A stretch of 64,000 bases of DNA from Paucidesulfovibrio sp036541255 (GTDB lineage: Bacteria; Desulfobacterota; Desulfovibrionia; Desulfovibrionales; Desulfovibrionaceae): the NCBI GenBank assembly GCA_036541255.1, contig JAZHDD010000048.1:111322-175321 (forward strand), read 5' to 3'. Positions 52,056 to 60,420 of this stretch are shown here, in pieces. The first letter of the stretch is position 1; each line of letters opens with the position of its first letter. The position numbers and the translations under genes are program-made. A model generated the notes under the pieces. It saw only the letters and a list, made by a program, of their open reading frames with translations. It ran no database searches and had not been told where the DNA came from.

Positions 52056-52892
52056 TCATGTCAATGCGTATTTGGCGTTGTATCCACGGGGCGTCAGGAG
52101 TCGGCCCGCAATTTTACGCGTGGAAGAATTGCCAATAATAATAATTGTTTGCATGTCCACTGCGGTCACATCAACAGCATCCAGGCGGAACGTGGACACG
52201 GTCTGGTCCGGCCGCATGGCCCGGGAGACGACGCCCACGGGCGTTTCCGGGCCGCGATGGCGGGAGATGATTTGCAGTGCCTTTTCCAGGTGGCCGGAGC
52301 GGCGGCGCGAGCGGGGATTGTAGATGGCGATGACAAAATCAGCCGATGCAGCTGCCTCAAGCCGTTTTTCGATGAGCGGCCAGGGCGTGAGCAGATCGGA
52401 GAGACTCACGCTGGCAAAGTCGTGCATCAGGGGAGCTCCGAGCAGGGCGGCCGCCGCGCAGAACGCCGGGACCCCGGGCAGGACGTCGAAATCCACCTTG
52501 TTCATGAGGCCGCGCGATTCCAGCATCTCCAGGATCAGCCCGGCCATGGCGTAGATGCCGGGGTCGCCGCTGGAAACCACAGCCACTCGCGCACCGGCAA
52601 GGGCCGCGTCCAGGGCCGCGCCCGCGCGTTCCACCTCGCCGGTCATGCCCGTGGAAATGAGCTGTTTGCCGGCGAGCAATTCCGGCTCCACCAGTTCCAT
52701 ATAGCCTTTGTAGCCGGCCACGACGTCCGCCTGGGCCAGGGCCTGCCGGGCCGCAGGGGTCAGATGTTGCGGTCCGCCCGGTCCGAGTCCGACCACGCTG
52801 ACGCGGCCACGGCCAGGGTTGCCCTGGCCGACTTGGTCTTGCCCAGAATCAGGGTGCCGTTCCCGCTGGCCAGAATCGCCGCTGCTTCGCAT
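52056..52892 (-). CDS. cobJ: Cobalt-factor/precorrin-3B C17-methyltransferase (CbiH/CobJ)
   Basis: Up to 278 residues. The tetrapyrrole methylase signatures VSVVGLGPGGPQHLT, GYKGYMELV, SSGDPGIYAMAG and the C-terminal IIGNSSTRKI are present. It uses SAM to methylate C17 and contract the corrin ring. The family-like start lies near residue 31, but the only upstream ATG is 52892, which has GGGAG ten bases away and makes a 133-base overlap with cbiG. A downstream GTG near 52796 is the alternative. It follows cbiG, an adjacent step in the anaerobic B12 pathway. Confidence 0.86.
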   Translation of the reverse strand: MRSSGDSGQRERHPDSGQDQVGQGNPGRGRVSVVGLGPGGPQHLTPAARQALAQADVVAGYKGYMELVEPELLAGKQLISTGMTGEVERAGAALDAALAGARVAVVSSGDPGIYAMAGLILEMLESRGLMNKVDFDVLPGVPAFCAAAALLGAPLMHDFASVSLSDLLTPWPLIEKRLEAAASADFVIAIYNPRSRRRSGHLEKALQIISRHRGPETPVGVVSRAMRPDQTVSTFRLDAVDVTAVDMQTIIIIGNSSTRKIAGRLLTPRGYNAKYALT

Positions 52893-53827
52893 ACCGAATC
52901 CACTCCCATGTGCTTGCGTACCATTGCCGAGGGCGAGGGCGTGCTGACGCGGCCCAGTTCCTGCGGCGCGAAAAAAATAATGTCCAGTTGCAACTCCGCC
53001 GCCATGCGCAGCAGGCCGGGTTCGTCGCGTTTGGCCTCGATGCTGGCCAGCCCGGCCAGGGATTCCCGGGCCAGCCCGGCCTGTTCAAGGCCGGAGTGCA
53101 ACAGTTCCAGCAGTTCCGTTGCGGGTGCGCCTTTGCGGCAGCCCAGACCCGCGAACAGGCAGGGCGGGTGCAGACCGAGCGCGCCTTGCGGGGCCACGGT
53201 CCAATGGACCCAGGCTCCGGGCCGCTCCGGATTCCATGTCGCTGGATCGCGCACCCTGTCGAAGTGGGCGGCACTATCGGCCAAAAGCTCTTTGGGGTCA
53301 AATAGTTGCGGCCGTTCGCCGCGCAGCAGGGCCGCGCTGACGTGCTTGGCGGGCTCAAGGTCGTTGAGGCGCAGGCCGAGCCGTTTCGCCAATTCATCCA
53401 GGGCGGGCAGACCTGCCACGTCCGTGGCCGTGCTGATCACGGCCTGGCCGCCGAGCAGGGCCGCCACTTGCCTGGCCAGATTATTGGCGCCGCCCAGGTG
53501 GCCGGAGAGCAGACTCACCGCGTATTGTCCGGCCTGATCCACGACCACGACCGCCGGATCCCGGTCCTTGTCGCGCAAATGCGGGGCCACGGCGCGCACG
53601 GCAATGCCCGCCGCGCTTATGAAAATATGGCGCGGATAGGCCGAAAACGTCTCGGCCAGGAGCTCGCCCAGGCTGGAAAAGGCATGTGCCCCGGTTTCCG
53701 TCGCCAAGAGTTTCGGAACGTGGATGTCCGCATCAAGGGCCGCACAAAGACGTTGGGCCAGCAGCAGTCCCTGGGGGGTAAAGGCGTATATGGCGGCTGC
53801 GCCGCGAGGTTCGGGCAAATGGCTCAC
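52760..53827 (-). CDS. cbiG: Cobalt-precorrin 5A hydrolase CbiG
   Basis: 355 residues. The N-terminal domain has AIYAFTPQG and SAAGIAVRAVAPHLRDKDRDPAVVVVDQAGQYAVSLLSGHLGGANNLA, and the C-terminal CbiG fold has GLGCRKGAP. It hydrolyses the ring-A lactone of cobalt-precorrin 5A, releasing acetaldehyde, a hallmark of the anaerobic pathway, in line with a strict anaerobe. The start is GTG at 53827 without a strong ribosome site. It overlaps cobJ by at least 40 bases. It is a small satellite of the B12 pathway; most cob genes lie elsewhere. Confidence 0.88.
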   Translation of the reverse strand: MSHLPEPRGAAAIYAFTPQGLLLAQRLCAALDADIHVPKLLATETGAHAFSSLGELLAETFSAYPRHIFISAAGIAVRAVAPHLRDKDRDPAVVVVDQAGQYAVSLLSGHLGGANNLARQVAALLGGQAVISTATDVAGLPALDELAKRLGLRLNDLEPAKHVSAALLRGERPQLFDPKELLADSAAHFDRVRDPATWNPERPGAWVHWTVAPQGALGLHPPCLFAGLGCRKGAPATELLELLHSGLEQAGLARESLAGLASIEAKRDEPGLLRMAAELQLDIIFFAPQELGRVSTPSPSAMVRKHMGVDSVCEAAAILASGNGTLILGKTKSARATLAVAASAWSDSDRADRNI

Positions 53828-53906
53828 GGCACGGTCATAGCAGAGGGCGGTTTGGGCCGCCAGTAGTGTGGGCCGTGATTGCCGCGCGGTATTGTCCGGC
53901 GCACGT

Positions 53907-55028
53907 TCAGTCCGGATAATAGGTCAGCTTCAAATCGCGGCCCGAGGTTTCGCTGCGGCCCAGGCGCAGGTCCAGGGCCTGGCGTATGCGCGGGGCGTCG
54001 CGTCCGGCAAAAAGCGGAACCCCGTGCTCGTCCCCCAGCACGCGCGGTGCCAGATAGAGCACGAATTCATCGGCCATGCGCTGTTCGAGCAGGGCCGTGG
54101 CCAACCTGCCGCCGCCTTCGCAAAGAGTGTAAAACACTTCCAGCTCCTGGCGCAGGCGGGTCAGCCCGGTGGCGATGTCCAGCCCCTTGCCGCACCAGGG
54201 CAGGCCCCAGACGCGCACGCCGATCTCCCGCAGGGCTTGGGCCGTGCCTGTCTCGGCGTTTTCTTCCGACGTCCAGAACACGGTCTGGTGAGGACGGTTG
54301 CGGATCAGGTTCAATTCGCAGGCCGTGCCGGGCAGACGCGAGGTCAGTACCACGGCGTAGGGCTGCCGGGTTTCCTTTGCCAGATCCGTGTCCAGGCGGC
54401 AGGTCAGGCTGGGATTGTCCTGGAGAAAGGTATTGCCGCCCACCATGACCGCACCGACCTGGGAGCGCAGTCGGTGCACGTCCTGGAAGGATTCCGGGCA
54501 GGATACGGCTTCGGGATCGCCCGTGCGGGAGGCGATGCGGCCATCCAGGGTGGCGGCCATTTTCAGGATGCAGTAGGCCCGGTCGCTTTCCTGCCAGAGC
54601 CGGAAGTCGCGGATCAGGTCCCGGCATTCGGCTTTCAGTACGCCCACGATCACTTCCACGCCCGAGGCGCGCAGTTTTTCGATGCCGCCCTGGGCCACGG
54701 GGTTGGGGTCGGTTGCGCCGACAACCACGCGGGAAATGCCCGCCTCCAGCACGGCATCGGTGCAGGGCGGGGTCTTGCCGTGGTGGTTGCAAGGCTCCAG
54801 GGTCACGTAGAGGGTGCAGCAGGACACGTCCATGCCCTTGGAGCGTGCGTCTGCCAGGCATTCGCGCTCGGCGTGCGGTCCGCCAAAGGCGTGGTGCCAG
54901 CCTTCGGCCACGATTTGGCCGTCGCGCACCAGCACCGAGCCCACGCAGGGGTTGGGGGCGGTGTCGCCCCGGCCCTGCCAGGCCAGGGCCACGGCGCGAG
55001 CCATGAATGTCTCGTGCGCGTCAGCCAT
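53907..55028 (-). CDS. ribD: Bifunctional riboflavin deaminase/reductase RibD
   Basis: 373 residues. The deaminase half has the zinc motif PHAERE (His52, Glu54) and TLEPCNHHGKTPPC (Cys80, Cys89); the NADPH reductase half follows from about 150 (GRIASRTGDPEAVS, VGGNTF). It converts the pyrimidine intermediate through deamination then reduction in riboflavin synthesis. The ATG overlaps the end of the dCMP-deaminase gene by eight bases. No other rib genes are in the window. Confidence 0.93.
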   Translation of the reverse strand: MADAHETFMARAVALAWQGRGDTAPNPCVGSVLVRDGQIVAEGWHHAFGGPHAERECLADARSKGMDVSCCTLYVTLEPCNHHGKTPPCTDAVLEAGISRVVVGATDPNPVAQGGIEKLRASGVEVIVGVLKAECRDLIRDFRLWQESDRAYCILKMAATLDGRIASRTGDPEAVSCPESFQDVHRLRSQVGAVMVGGNTFLQDNPSLTCRLDTDLAKETRQPYAVVLTSRLPGTACELNLIRNRPHQTVFWTSEENAETGTAQALREIGVRVWGLPWCGKGLDIATGLTRLRQELEVFYTLCEGGGRLATALLEQRMADEFVLYLAPRVLGDEHGVPLFAGRDAPRIRQALDLRLGRSETSGRDLKLTYYPD

Positions 55029-55479
55029 TGTTTTTAAAGGGCAGTTGGCCGAACTCCAGGCCGGATTCGGTCAGGAACTGTTCGGTGAGCTGGTCCGGGT
55101 AGGATTCCGCATACCAGATGGCCTTGACCTGGCAGTTGATCAGCAGCTTGGCGCAGATCAGGCAAGGCTGGGTCGTGCAATAGATTTCCGCGTCCTTGAG
55201 GGAAATGCCGTGCACGGCGCACTGGGTGATGACGTTTTGTTCGGCGTGCAAAGCGCGGCAAAGCTCGTGGCGTTCGCCCGAAGGCACCTTGAGCTGCTCG
55301 CGCAGGCAGCCCACCTCGGCGCAGTGTGCCATGTTCGTGGGTGCGCCGTTGTAGCCGGTGGCCAGGATGCGGCGGTCGCGCACGGCAATGGCGCCCACTT
55401 TGCGGCGCAGGCAGGTGGACCGCTCGGCCACCACGTGCGTGATCTTCATGAAATAATCGGGCCAGGGCATGCGGGACAT
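55021..55479 (-). CDS. Deoxycytidylate deaminase (ComEB-like)
   Basis: 152 residues from the ATG at 55479 (AAGGAG upstream). Zinc ligands are in HAE (78-80) and PCLIC (Cys106, Cys109), with the NGAPTN substrate loop and a short insert typical of dCMP deaminases. It makes dUMP for thymidylate synthesis. The stop overlaps the ribD start (8 bases). It is downstream of the terminator of glyA, so comEB-ribD is its own unit. Confidence 0.9.
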   Translation of the reverse strand: MSRMPWPDYFMKITHVVAERSTCLRRKVGAIAVRDRRILATGYNGAPTNMAHCAEVGCLREQLKVPSGERHELCRALHAEQNVITQCAVHGISLKDAEIYCTTQPCLICAKLLINCQVKAIWYAESYPDQLTEQFLTESGLEFGQLPFKNNG

Positions 55480-55573
55480 GGGAACTCCTTGCAATGTGAA
55501 ATAGTCTCCTTGCAATAGCGGTTCGCCCCGCGCCTGACAAGTCGGAGCAGCAGGGACTGCCTGCCGTAAAAAA

Positions 55574-55597
55574 AGGCCCCTCTGTTTGGAGGGGCCT
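55574..55597 (-). terminator. Rho-independent terminator after glyA
   Basis: AGGCCCCTC/GAGGGGCCT arms with a six-base loop, followed on the minus strand by a run of seven T. It ends the yceD-to-glyA operon. Confidence 0.88.
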
Positions 55598-55621
55598 CTG
55601 ATCATCGTGGAAGTGTCGGTT

Positions 55622-56860
55622 CTACCAGGCAAAGAGCGGGAATTCGCGGGCGAATTCCTCGACCTCGTCCCGGATTTCGGCCAGGACGGCGTCGTCCTGC
55701 CAGTTTTCCAGGGCCGCGGTGATGGCCTCGGCCACCACGATCATGTCCTCTTCGATCATGCCGCGCGTGGTCAGGGCCGGGGTGCCCAGGCGGATGCCCG
55801 AAGTCACGAAGGGCGACTGGGTGTCGAAGGGGATGGTGTTCTTGTTCGTGGTGATGCGTGCCTTTTCCAATGCGGCCTGGGCGTCTTTGCCCGTGATGCC
55901 CTGGGGGGTCAGGTCGAGCATCATGAGGTGGTTGTCCGTGCCGCCAGAAACGAGCCGGAATCCGGCTTCGGTCAGGGCACTGGCCAGGGTCTTGGCGTTC
56001 TTGACCACCTGGGCCTGGTATTCCTGGAAGCCCGGCTGAAGCGCCTCGCCAAAGGCAATGGCCTTGGAGGCGATGATGTGCATCAGCGGCCCGCCCTGGA
56101 TGCCGGGGAAGATGCTGGAGTTGATGACTTTTTCCTGGTCCTCGGAAGAGAGGATCAGGCCGCCGCGCGGACCGCGCAGGGTCTTGTGCGTGGTGGAAGT
56201 GGTGAAGTGCGCGTGTTCGATGCAGGAGGGATGCTCGCCTGCGGCGATGAGGCCGGCGATGTGGGCCATGTCCACCATGAACAGCGCGCCGACTTCGTCC
56301 GCGATCTGGCGGAAGCGCTTGAAGTCGATGATGCGCGGATAGGCCGAGGCTCCGGCCACGATCATCTTGGGACGGTGCTCCTTGGCCAGCCGTTCGACCT
56401 GCTCGAAGTCGATGGTCTCGGTTTCCTTGTCCACACCGTAGAAAACGATGTTGTAGAGCTTGCCCGAGAAGTTCACGGGGCTGCCGTGGGTCAGGTGGCC
56501 GCCGTGGGACAGGTCCATGCCCAGGATGGTGTCGCCGGGCTTGAGATTGGCAAAGTATACGCCCATGTTGGCCTGGGAGCCGGAATGGGGCTGCACGTTG
56601 GCGTAGCCTGCGTTGAACAGCGCCTTGACGCGGTCGCGGGCAAGGGTCTCGGCCTCGTCCACGTATTCGCAGCCGCCGTAATACCGTTTGCCGGGGTAAC
56701 CCTCGGCGTACTTGTGGGTCATGACACAGCTCATGGCCTGACGTACGGCGACAGAGGTGAAGTTTTCCGAGGCGATGAGCTCGAGATTGCCCACCTGCCG
56801 GTCCACTTCACGGGCGATCGCCGCTGCGATTTCCGGGTCCTGAATCAGGATTTCTTCCAT
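55622..56860 (-). CDS. glyA: Serine hydroxymethyltransferase
   Basis: 412 residues from the ATG at 56860. PLP Lys226 in TTSTTHKTLRG, the tetrahydrofolate region and GSPVNFSG are canonical. It interconverts serine and glycine while charging tetrahydrofolate, feeding purine and pyrimidine synthesis. It is the last gene of the lipid operon, 96 bases after fabF with a hairpin (no T run) in the gap, so its expression may be uncoupled from the fab genes. The following terminator fits. Confidence 0.95.
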   Translation of the reverse strand: MEEILIQDPEIAAAIAREVDRQVGNLELIASENFTSVAVRQAMSCVMTHKYAEGYPGKRYYGGCEYVDEAETLARDRVKALFNAGYANVQPHSGSQANMGVYFANLKPGDTILGMDLSHGGHLTHGSPVNFSGKLYNIVFYGVDKETETIDFEQVERLAKEHRPKMIVAGASAYPRIIDFKRFRQIADEVGALFMVDMAHIAGLIAAGEHPSCIEHAHFTTSTTHKTLRGPRGGLILSSEDQEKVINSSIFPGIQGGPLMHIIASKAIAFGEALQPGFQEYQAQVVKNAKTLASALTEAGFRLVSGGTDNHLMMLDLTPQGITGKDAQAALEKARITTNKNTIPFDTQSPFVTSGIRLGTPALTTRGMIEEDMIVVAEAITAALENWQDDAVLAEIRDEVEEFAREFPLFAW

Positions 56861-56889
56861 GGGGGTACCCTCGTGTGGAAAGAGGTTCA

Positions 56890-56913
56890 CGTCCGGGAGA
56901 AATCTCCCGGACG
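56890..56913 (-). promoter_or_regulatory. Intercistronic hairpin between fabF and glyA
   Basis: CGTCCGGGAG/CTCCCGGACG perfect ten-base arms around a four-base loop, in the 96-base gap. There is no downstream T run, so it may act in mRNA stability or partial read-through. Confidence 0.5.
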
Positions 56914-56956
56914 ACTTCAAACAATGTTCACGGACCAGGACAGGGCAAAAGCCTGC

Positions 56957-58195
56957 TTAGCCCTCGTACCGCTTGAACAGCAGACAGCCGTTGGTGCCGC
57001 CGAAACCGAAGGAGTTGGACAGCACGTACTTGACCTGCTTGTGGCGCGGGCCTTCCGCGCAATAGTCCAGGTCGCATTCCGGGTCCGGATTTTCCAGGTT
57101 TGCCGTGCCGGGAATGATGCCCGAAGTGATGGTCTTGACGCTGAACACGGCCTCGACGCCGCCAGCGGCACCGAGCAGGTGGCCGGTCTGGGATTTGTTG
57201 GCGGTGATGTTCAGCTTGTAGGCATGTTTTCCGAACACGGTCTTGAGCGCACGGGTCTCGCAAAGGTCGTTGAGCGTGGTCGAGGTGCCGTGGGCGTTGA
57301 TGCAGTCGACTTCTTCCGGGGCCACGCCCGCCTCGCGCAGGGCGGCACGCATGGCCAGGGCCATGCCGGAGCCGTCTTCGGGCGGCGCGGTCATGTGGTA
57401 GGCGTCGCCCGAAGCGCCGCTGCCCACGATTTCTGCCAGGATGGTGGCTCCGCGTGCCTGGGCGTGCTCCAGGGATTCGAGCAGCAGCAGGCCGCAGCCC
57501 TCGCCCATGATGAATCCGTCGCGCTCGGCGTCAAAGGGACGCGAGGCCTTTTCCGGATCATCGTTGCGGGTGGAGAGCGCCTTGAGCGCGTTGAACCCGG
57601 CCACGCCAAGGGCGGTAATGGTGGATTCGCTGCCGCCGCAGATGGCCGCGTCCAGACGTCCGAGCAGGATGTCGGTAAAGGCTGCGGCAATGGCGTGCGT
57701 ACCCGAGGCGCAGGCCGTGGTGGTGCAGATGTTCGGTCCGCGCGCGCCGGTCTCGATGGATACCTGGCCTGCCGCCATGTTGGCGATCATGGTCGGGATG
57801 AAAAAGGGCGAAATGCGGGAAGGGCCCTTGTCCAGAAGCTTTTTGTGATAGATCTCGATGGATTCCAGGCCGCCCAGACCGGCACCGATGATCACTCCGG
57901 TACGTTCTGCGGTTTCGGCCGGGACACTCCAGTTCGCGGATTCGAGCAACATGTGCGCACAACACACGGCATAGCGCGTGAAAATTTCCATGCGCTTGAG
58001 GTTTTTGTGCGGAATGTAGGGCGAGGGATCGAAATCCCTCACATGCCCGGCGATACGCGTCTCGAAATCGGAAGCGTCAAAGCTCGTGATGGGCCCGATG
58101 CCGGATTTGCCGGCGAGCAGGTTCTCCCAGCTGGTGTCCAGGTCGTTGCCCAGGGGGGTGATGGCCGCAAGGCTCGTAACGACTACCCTGTTCAT
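56957..58195 (-). CDS. fabF: 3-oxoacyl-ACP synthase II
   Basis: 412 residues. The thiolase-like active site has Cys162 in TTTACASGTH, then His in NAHGTST and His in NKSQTGHLLGA. It elongates acyl-ACP with malonyl-ACP. It follows acpP after a 108-base gap holding a hairpin, and is then followed by glyA. A 14-residue stretch at 108-122 (ESIEIYHKKL) is typical of FabF. Confidence 0.95.
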   Translation of the reverse strand: MNRVVVTSLAAITPLGNDLDTSWENLLAGKSGIGPITSFDASDFETRIAGHVRDFDPSPYIPHKNLKRMEIFTRYAVCCAHMLLESANWSVPAETAERTGVIIGAGLGGLESIEIYHKKLLDKGPSRISPFFIPTMIANMAAGQVSIETGARGPNICTTTACASGTHAIAAAFTDILLGRLDAAICGGSESTITALGVAGFNALKALSTRNDDPEKASRPFDAERDGFIMGEGCGLLLLESLEHAQARGATILAEIVGSGASGDAYHMTAPPEDGSGMALAMRAALREAGVAPEEVDCINAHGTSTTLNDLCETRALKTVFGKHAYKLNITANKSQTGHLLGAAGGVEAVFSVKTITSGIIPGTANLENPDPECDLDYCAEGPRHKQVKYVLSNSFGFGGTNGCLLFKRYEG

Positions 58196-58236
58196 ATACT
58201 CCCTCTCGGCCCGGCCATAAGGTGCCGGGAAAAACC

Positions 58237-58270
58237 GAGCGTCCTACACTCGCAGGAGTATAAGACGCTC
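58237..58270 (-). promoter_or_regulatory. Intercistronic hairpin between acpP and fabF
   Basis: GAGCGTC/GACGCTC outer arms and ACTC/GAGT inner arms give a two-tier stem with small internal loops. It may protect the abundant acpP message, since it directly follows that gene. Confidence 0.45.
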
Positions 58271-58303
58271 GCAGAATTGCTGAGGATCGGCGAAAACGGT
58301 TCG

Positions 58304-58537
58304 CTAGTTGTTCTTTTCGATGTAATTGATGGCATCCTTGACCTTGACGATCTTCTGAGCCTCTTCATCATCGATTTCGATGTCGAACTCTTCTTCCATG
58401 GCCATGATCAGTTCGGTCAGGTCCAGGGAATCGGCGCCCAGGTCTTCGACGAAGGAGGCGTTCTCGATCACTTCGTCGGCGTTCACACCGAGCTGGTCTA
58501 CAATAATATCCTTAACTTTGCTGGCGACGTCGGACAT
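58304..58537 (-). CDS. acpP: Acyl carrier protein
   Basis: 77 residues, normal for ACP, very acidic. The phosphopantetheine site is Ser37 in GADSLDLTELIMAME. It carries growing acyl chains between the Fab enzymes. ATG at 58537 has AGGAA upstream. It is 28 bases after fabG and before fabF. Confidence 0.96.
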   Translation of the reverse strand: MSDVASKVKDIIVDQLGVNADEVIENASFVEDLGADSLDLTELIMAMEEEFDIEIDDEEAQKIVKVKDAINYIEKNN

Positions 58538-58565
58538 ATTTTCCTCCACAGGTTTATGTTTCCGT

Positions 58566-59309
58566 TTAGATGTACATTCCACCGTTGACGGCCAGTACTT
58601 GTCCTGTGATGTATCCGGCATCCTTGCCGGCCAGGAAGCTGACCGCGGCCGCGATGTCCTCGGGGTTGCCGAGACGGCCGAGCGGAATCATTGCCTTCAT
58701 GGTCTCCACGGCTTTTTCCGGGAGATCGTTGGTCATGTCGGTCTGGATGAAGCCGGGGGCAACGGCGTTGACGCGCACGTTCCTGCCGGAGAGTTCGCGG
58801 GCTGCGCCCTTGGTCAGGCCGATGAGTCCGGCTTTGGCCGAAACGTAGTTGGCCTGGCCCGCATTGCCCATCTGCCCCACGACCGAGGAAATGTTGATGA
58901 TCGACCCTCCGCGCTGTTTGGCCATGATCTTGGCCGACTCCTGCAGGCAGGTGAACGCGCCGGTGAGGTTGATCTGGATGACCTTGTCCCAGTCCTCGGG
59001 CTTCATGCGGATGATCAGTGCGTCGCGGGTGATGCCGGCGTTGTTGACCAGCACGGCCAGATGCACCTTGCCCTTGATTTCGTCCGCAAAGAAGGCGGCC
59101 ACGGCCTCGCGGTCCGAGGAGTCGAGCTTGAAGGCGCGGGCCTTGCCGCCCTTGGCTTCGATTCCGGCCACGACTTTTTCCGCTTCCTCGGGCCTGCTGA
59201 CATAGGTCAGCCAGACTTCGAATCCATCGGAAGCAAGGCGTTCGGCGCAACAGCGGCCGATGCCGCGGGAGCCGCCGGTAACCAGGGCGACAGTGGGAAG
59301 ATCGCTCAT
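58566..59309 (-). CDS. fabG: 3-oxoacyl-ACP reductase
   Basis: 247 residues from the ATG at 59309. NADP-binding TGGSRGIG (11-18), NISSVVGQMG and the catalytic YVSAK are present. It reduces 3-oxoacyl-ACP in fatty acid elongation. AAGGA sits eight bases upstream. It is 81 bases after fabH in the same operon. Confidence 0.95.
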   Translation of the reverse strand: MSDLPTVALVTGGSRGIGRCCAERLASDGFEVWLTYVSRPEEAEKVVAGIEAKGGKARAFKLDSSDREAVAAFFADEIKGKVHLAVLVNNAGITRDALIIRMKPEDWDKVIQINLTGAFTCLQESAKIMAKQRGGSIINISSVVGQMGNAGQANYVSAKAGLIGLTKGAARELSGRNVRVNAVAPGFIQTDMTNDLPEKAVETMKAMIPLGRLGNPEDIAAAVSFLAGKDAGYITGQVLAVNGGMYI

Positions 59310-59390
59310 ATTCTCAATCCTTATAGCAACCGTTGTTGGATTGGTGCTGGAATATACCAATCCGGTGCGGACTGCAAATTTTTCATGGGC

Positions 59391-60380
59391 TCAAAAAGCC
59401 AGCAAACCCGCGCCCCAGGTGAAGCCGCCTCCGAAGCTCGTGATCAGCATGCGCTGTCCGGGCTGGATAAAGCCCTGTTGCGCCGCTTCGGCCAGAGCGA
59501 TGGGCACGCTGGCCGCGGAAGTGTTGCCGTATTTTTCGACGTTGATGAAGACGCGTTCGCCGGGGATGCCGAGTTTTTTACCCACGGCTTCGATGATGCG
59601 CAGATTGGCCTGGTGGGGCAAAAGCACATCCACTTCCGAGGTGGACAAGCCGTGCCGCTCAAGCAGTGCCTTGCTGATGTCGCACATGGCGCGCACGGCA
59701 TAGCGGAAGACTTCGCGCCCCTTCATCTGGACGAAGAAGTCTTCGCGTATGGCTTCGCCCAGCTTATAGGTCGCTCCGGAACCGCCGCCCCGCACCGTGA
59801 GCAGGTCGCCGATGGAGCCGTCCGAGGCCAGAAGCACATCCTGGAGCACCGCTTTTTTGGGGCCGCCGTCGTCCATGGCCAGAATGGCCGCGCCGCAGCC
59901 GTCGCCAAAGAGCACGCAGGTGGAGCGGTCTTCCCAGTTCACGCGGCTGGTGGTCACATCGCCGGAGCAAATCAAAATCTTTGCATCGGGGTGCAGGGCC
60001 AGCAGAGCGCGACCCGTTTCCAAAGCATAAAGGAATCCGGAGCAGGCCGCGGAAAGGTCCATGGCCACAAGGCCCTTCAGGCCCAGGCGGTCCTGGAGCA
60101 CGCAGGCGGCGGAAGGAATGAAGGATTCGGGCGAGAATGTGGCCACCAGGATATGGGTGATGTCCTGGGCCTGCATCCCTGCGTCGTCCAGGGCCTGCAT
60201 CGCGGAACCGTAGGTCAGATCGGTGAGGGTTTCCCCTTCGCTGACCACATGTCGGGTGCGGATGCCGCTACGGGAGACGATCCAATCGTCCGAGGTCTCG
60301 ACTATTTTTTCCAGGTCTTGATTGGTGAGGATTCTTTCGGGGACGCTGAATCCGAGTCCCTTGATGACTATCTGCTTCAT
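59391..60380 (-). CDS. fabH: 3-oxoacyl-ACP synthase III
   Basis: 329 residues. Active-site Cys113 (DLSAACSGF), LPHQANLRI with His, and Asn in EKYGNTSAASVP. It starts fatty acid synthesis by condensing acetyl-CoA (or a branched starter) with malonyl-ACP. No strong ribosome site precedes the ATG at 60380, 40 bases after plsX. FabH specificity sets iso/anteiso content, which cannot be read here. Confidence 0.95.
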   Translation of the reverse strand: MKQIVIKGLGFSVPERILTNQDLEKIVETSDDWIVSRSGIRTRHVVSEGETLTDLTYGSAMQALDDAGMQAQDITHILVATFSPESFIPSAACVLQDRLGLKGLVAMDLSAACSGFLYALETGRALLALHPDAKILICSGDVTTSRVNWEDRSTCVLFGDGCGAAILAMDDGGPKKAVLQDVLLASDGSIGDLLTVRGGGSGATYKLGEAIREDFFVQMKGREVFRYAVRAMCDISKALLERHGLSTSEVDVLLPHQANLRIIEAVGKKLGIPGERVFINVEKYGNTSAASVPIALAEAAQQGFIQPGQRMLITSFGGGFTWGAGLLAF

Positions 60381-60420
60381 GGGCGTGCTCGGTTGGGGAC
60401 GGTCTCCCCGTGTAGGATGT

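Noticed and set aside
54000..55000. Cobalamin or FMN riboswitch ahead of cbiG-cobJ or ribD
   Set aside because: The gaps before these genes are short (79 bases before cbiG; ribD overlaps the gene before it), too small for either riboswitch.
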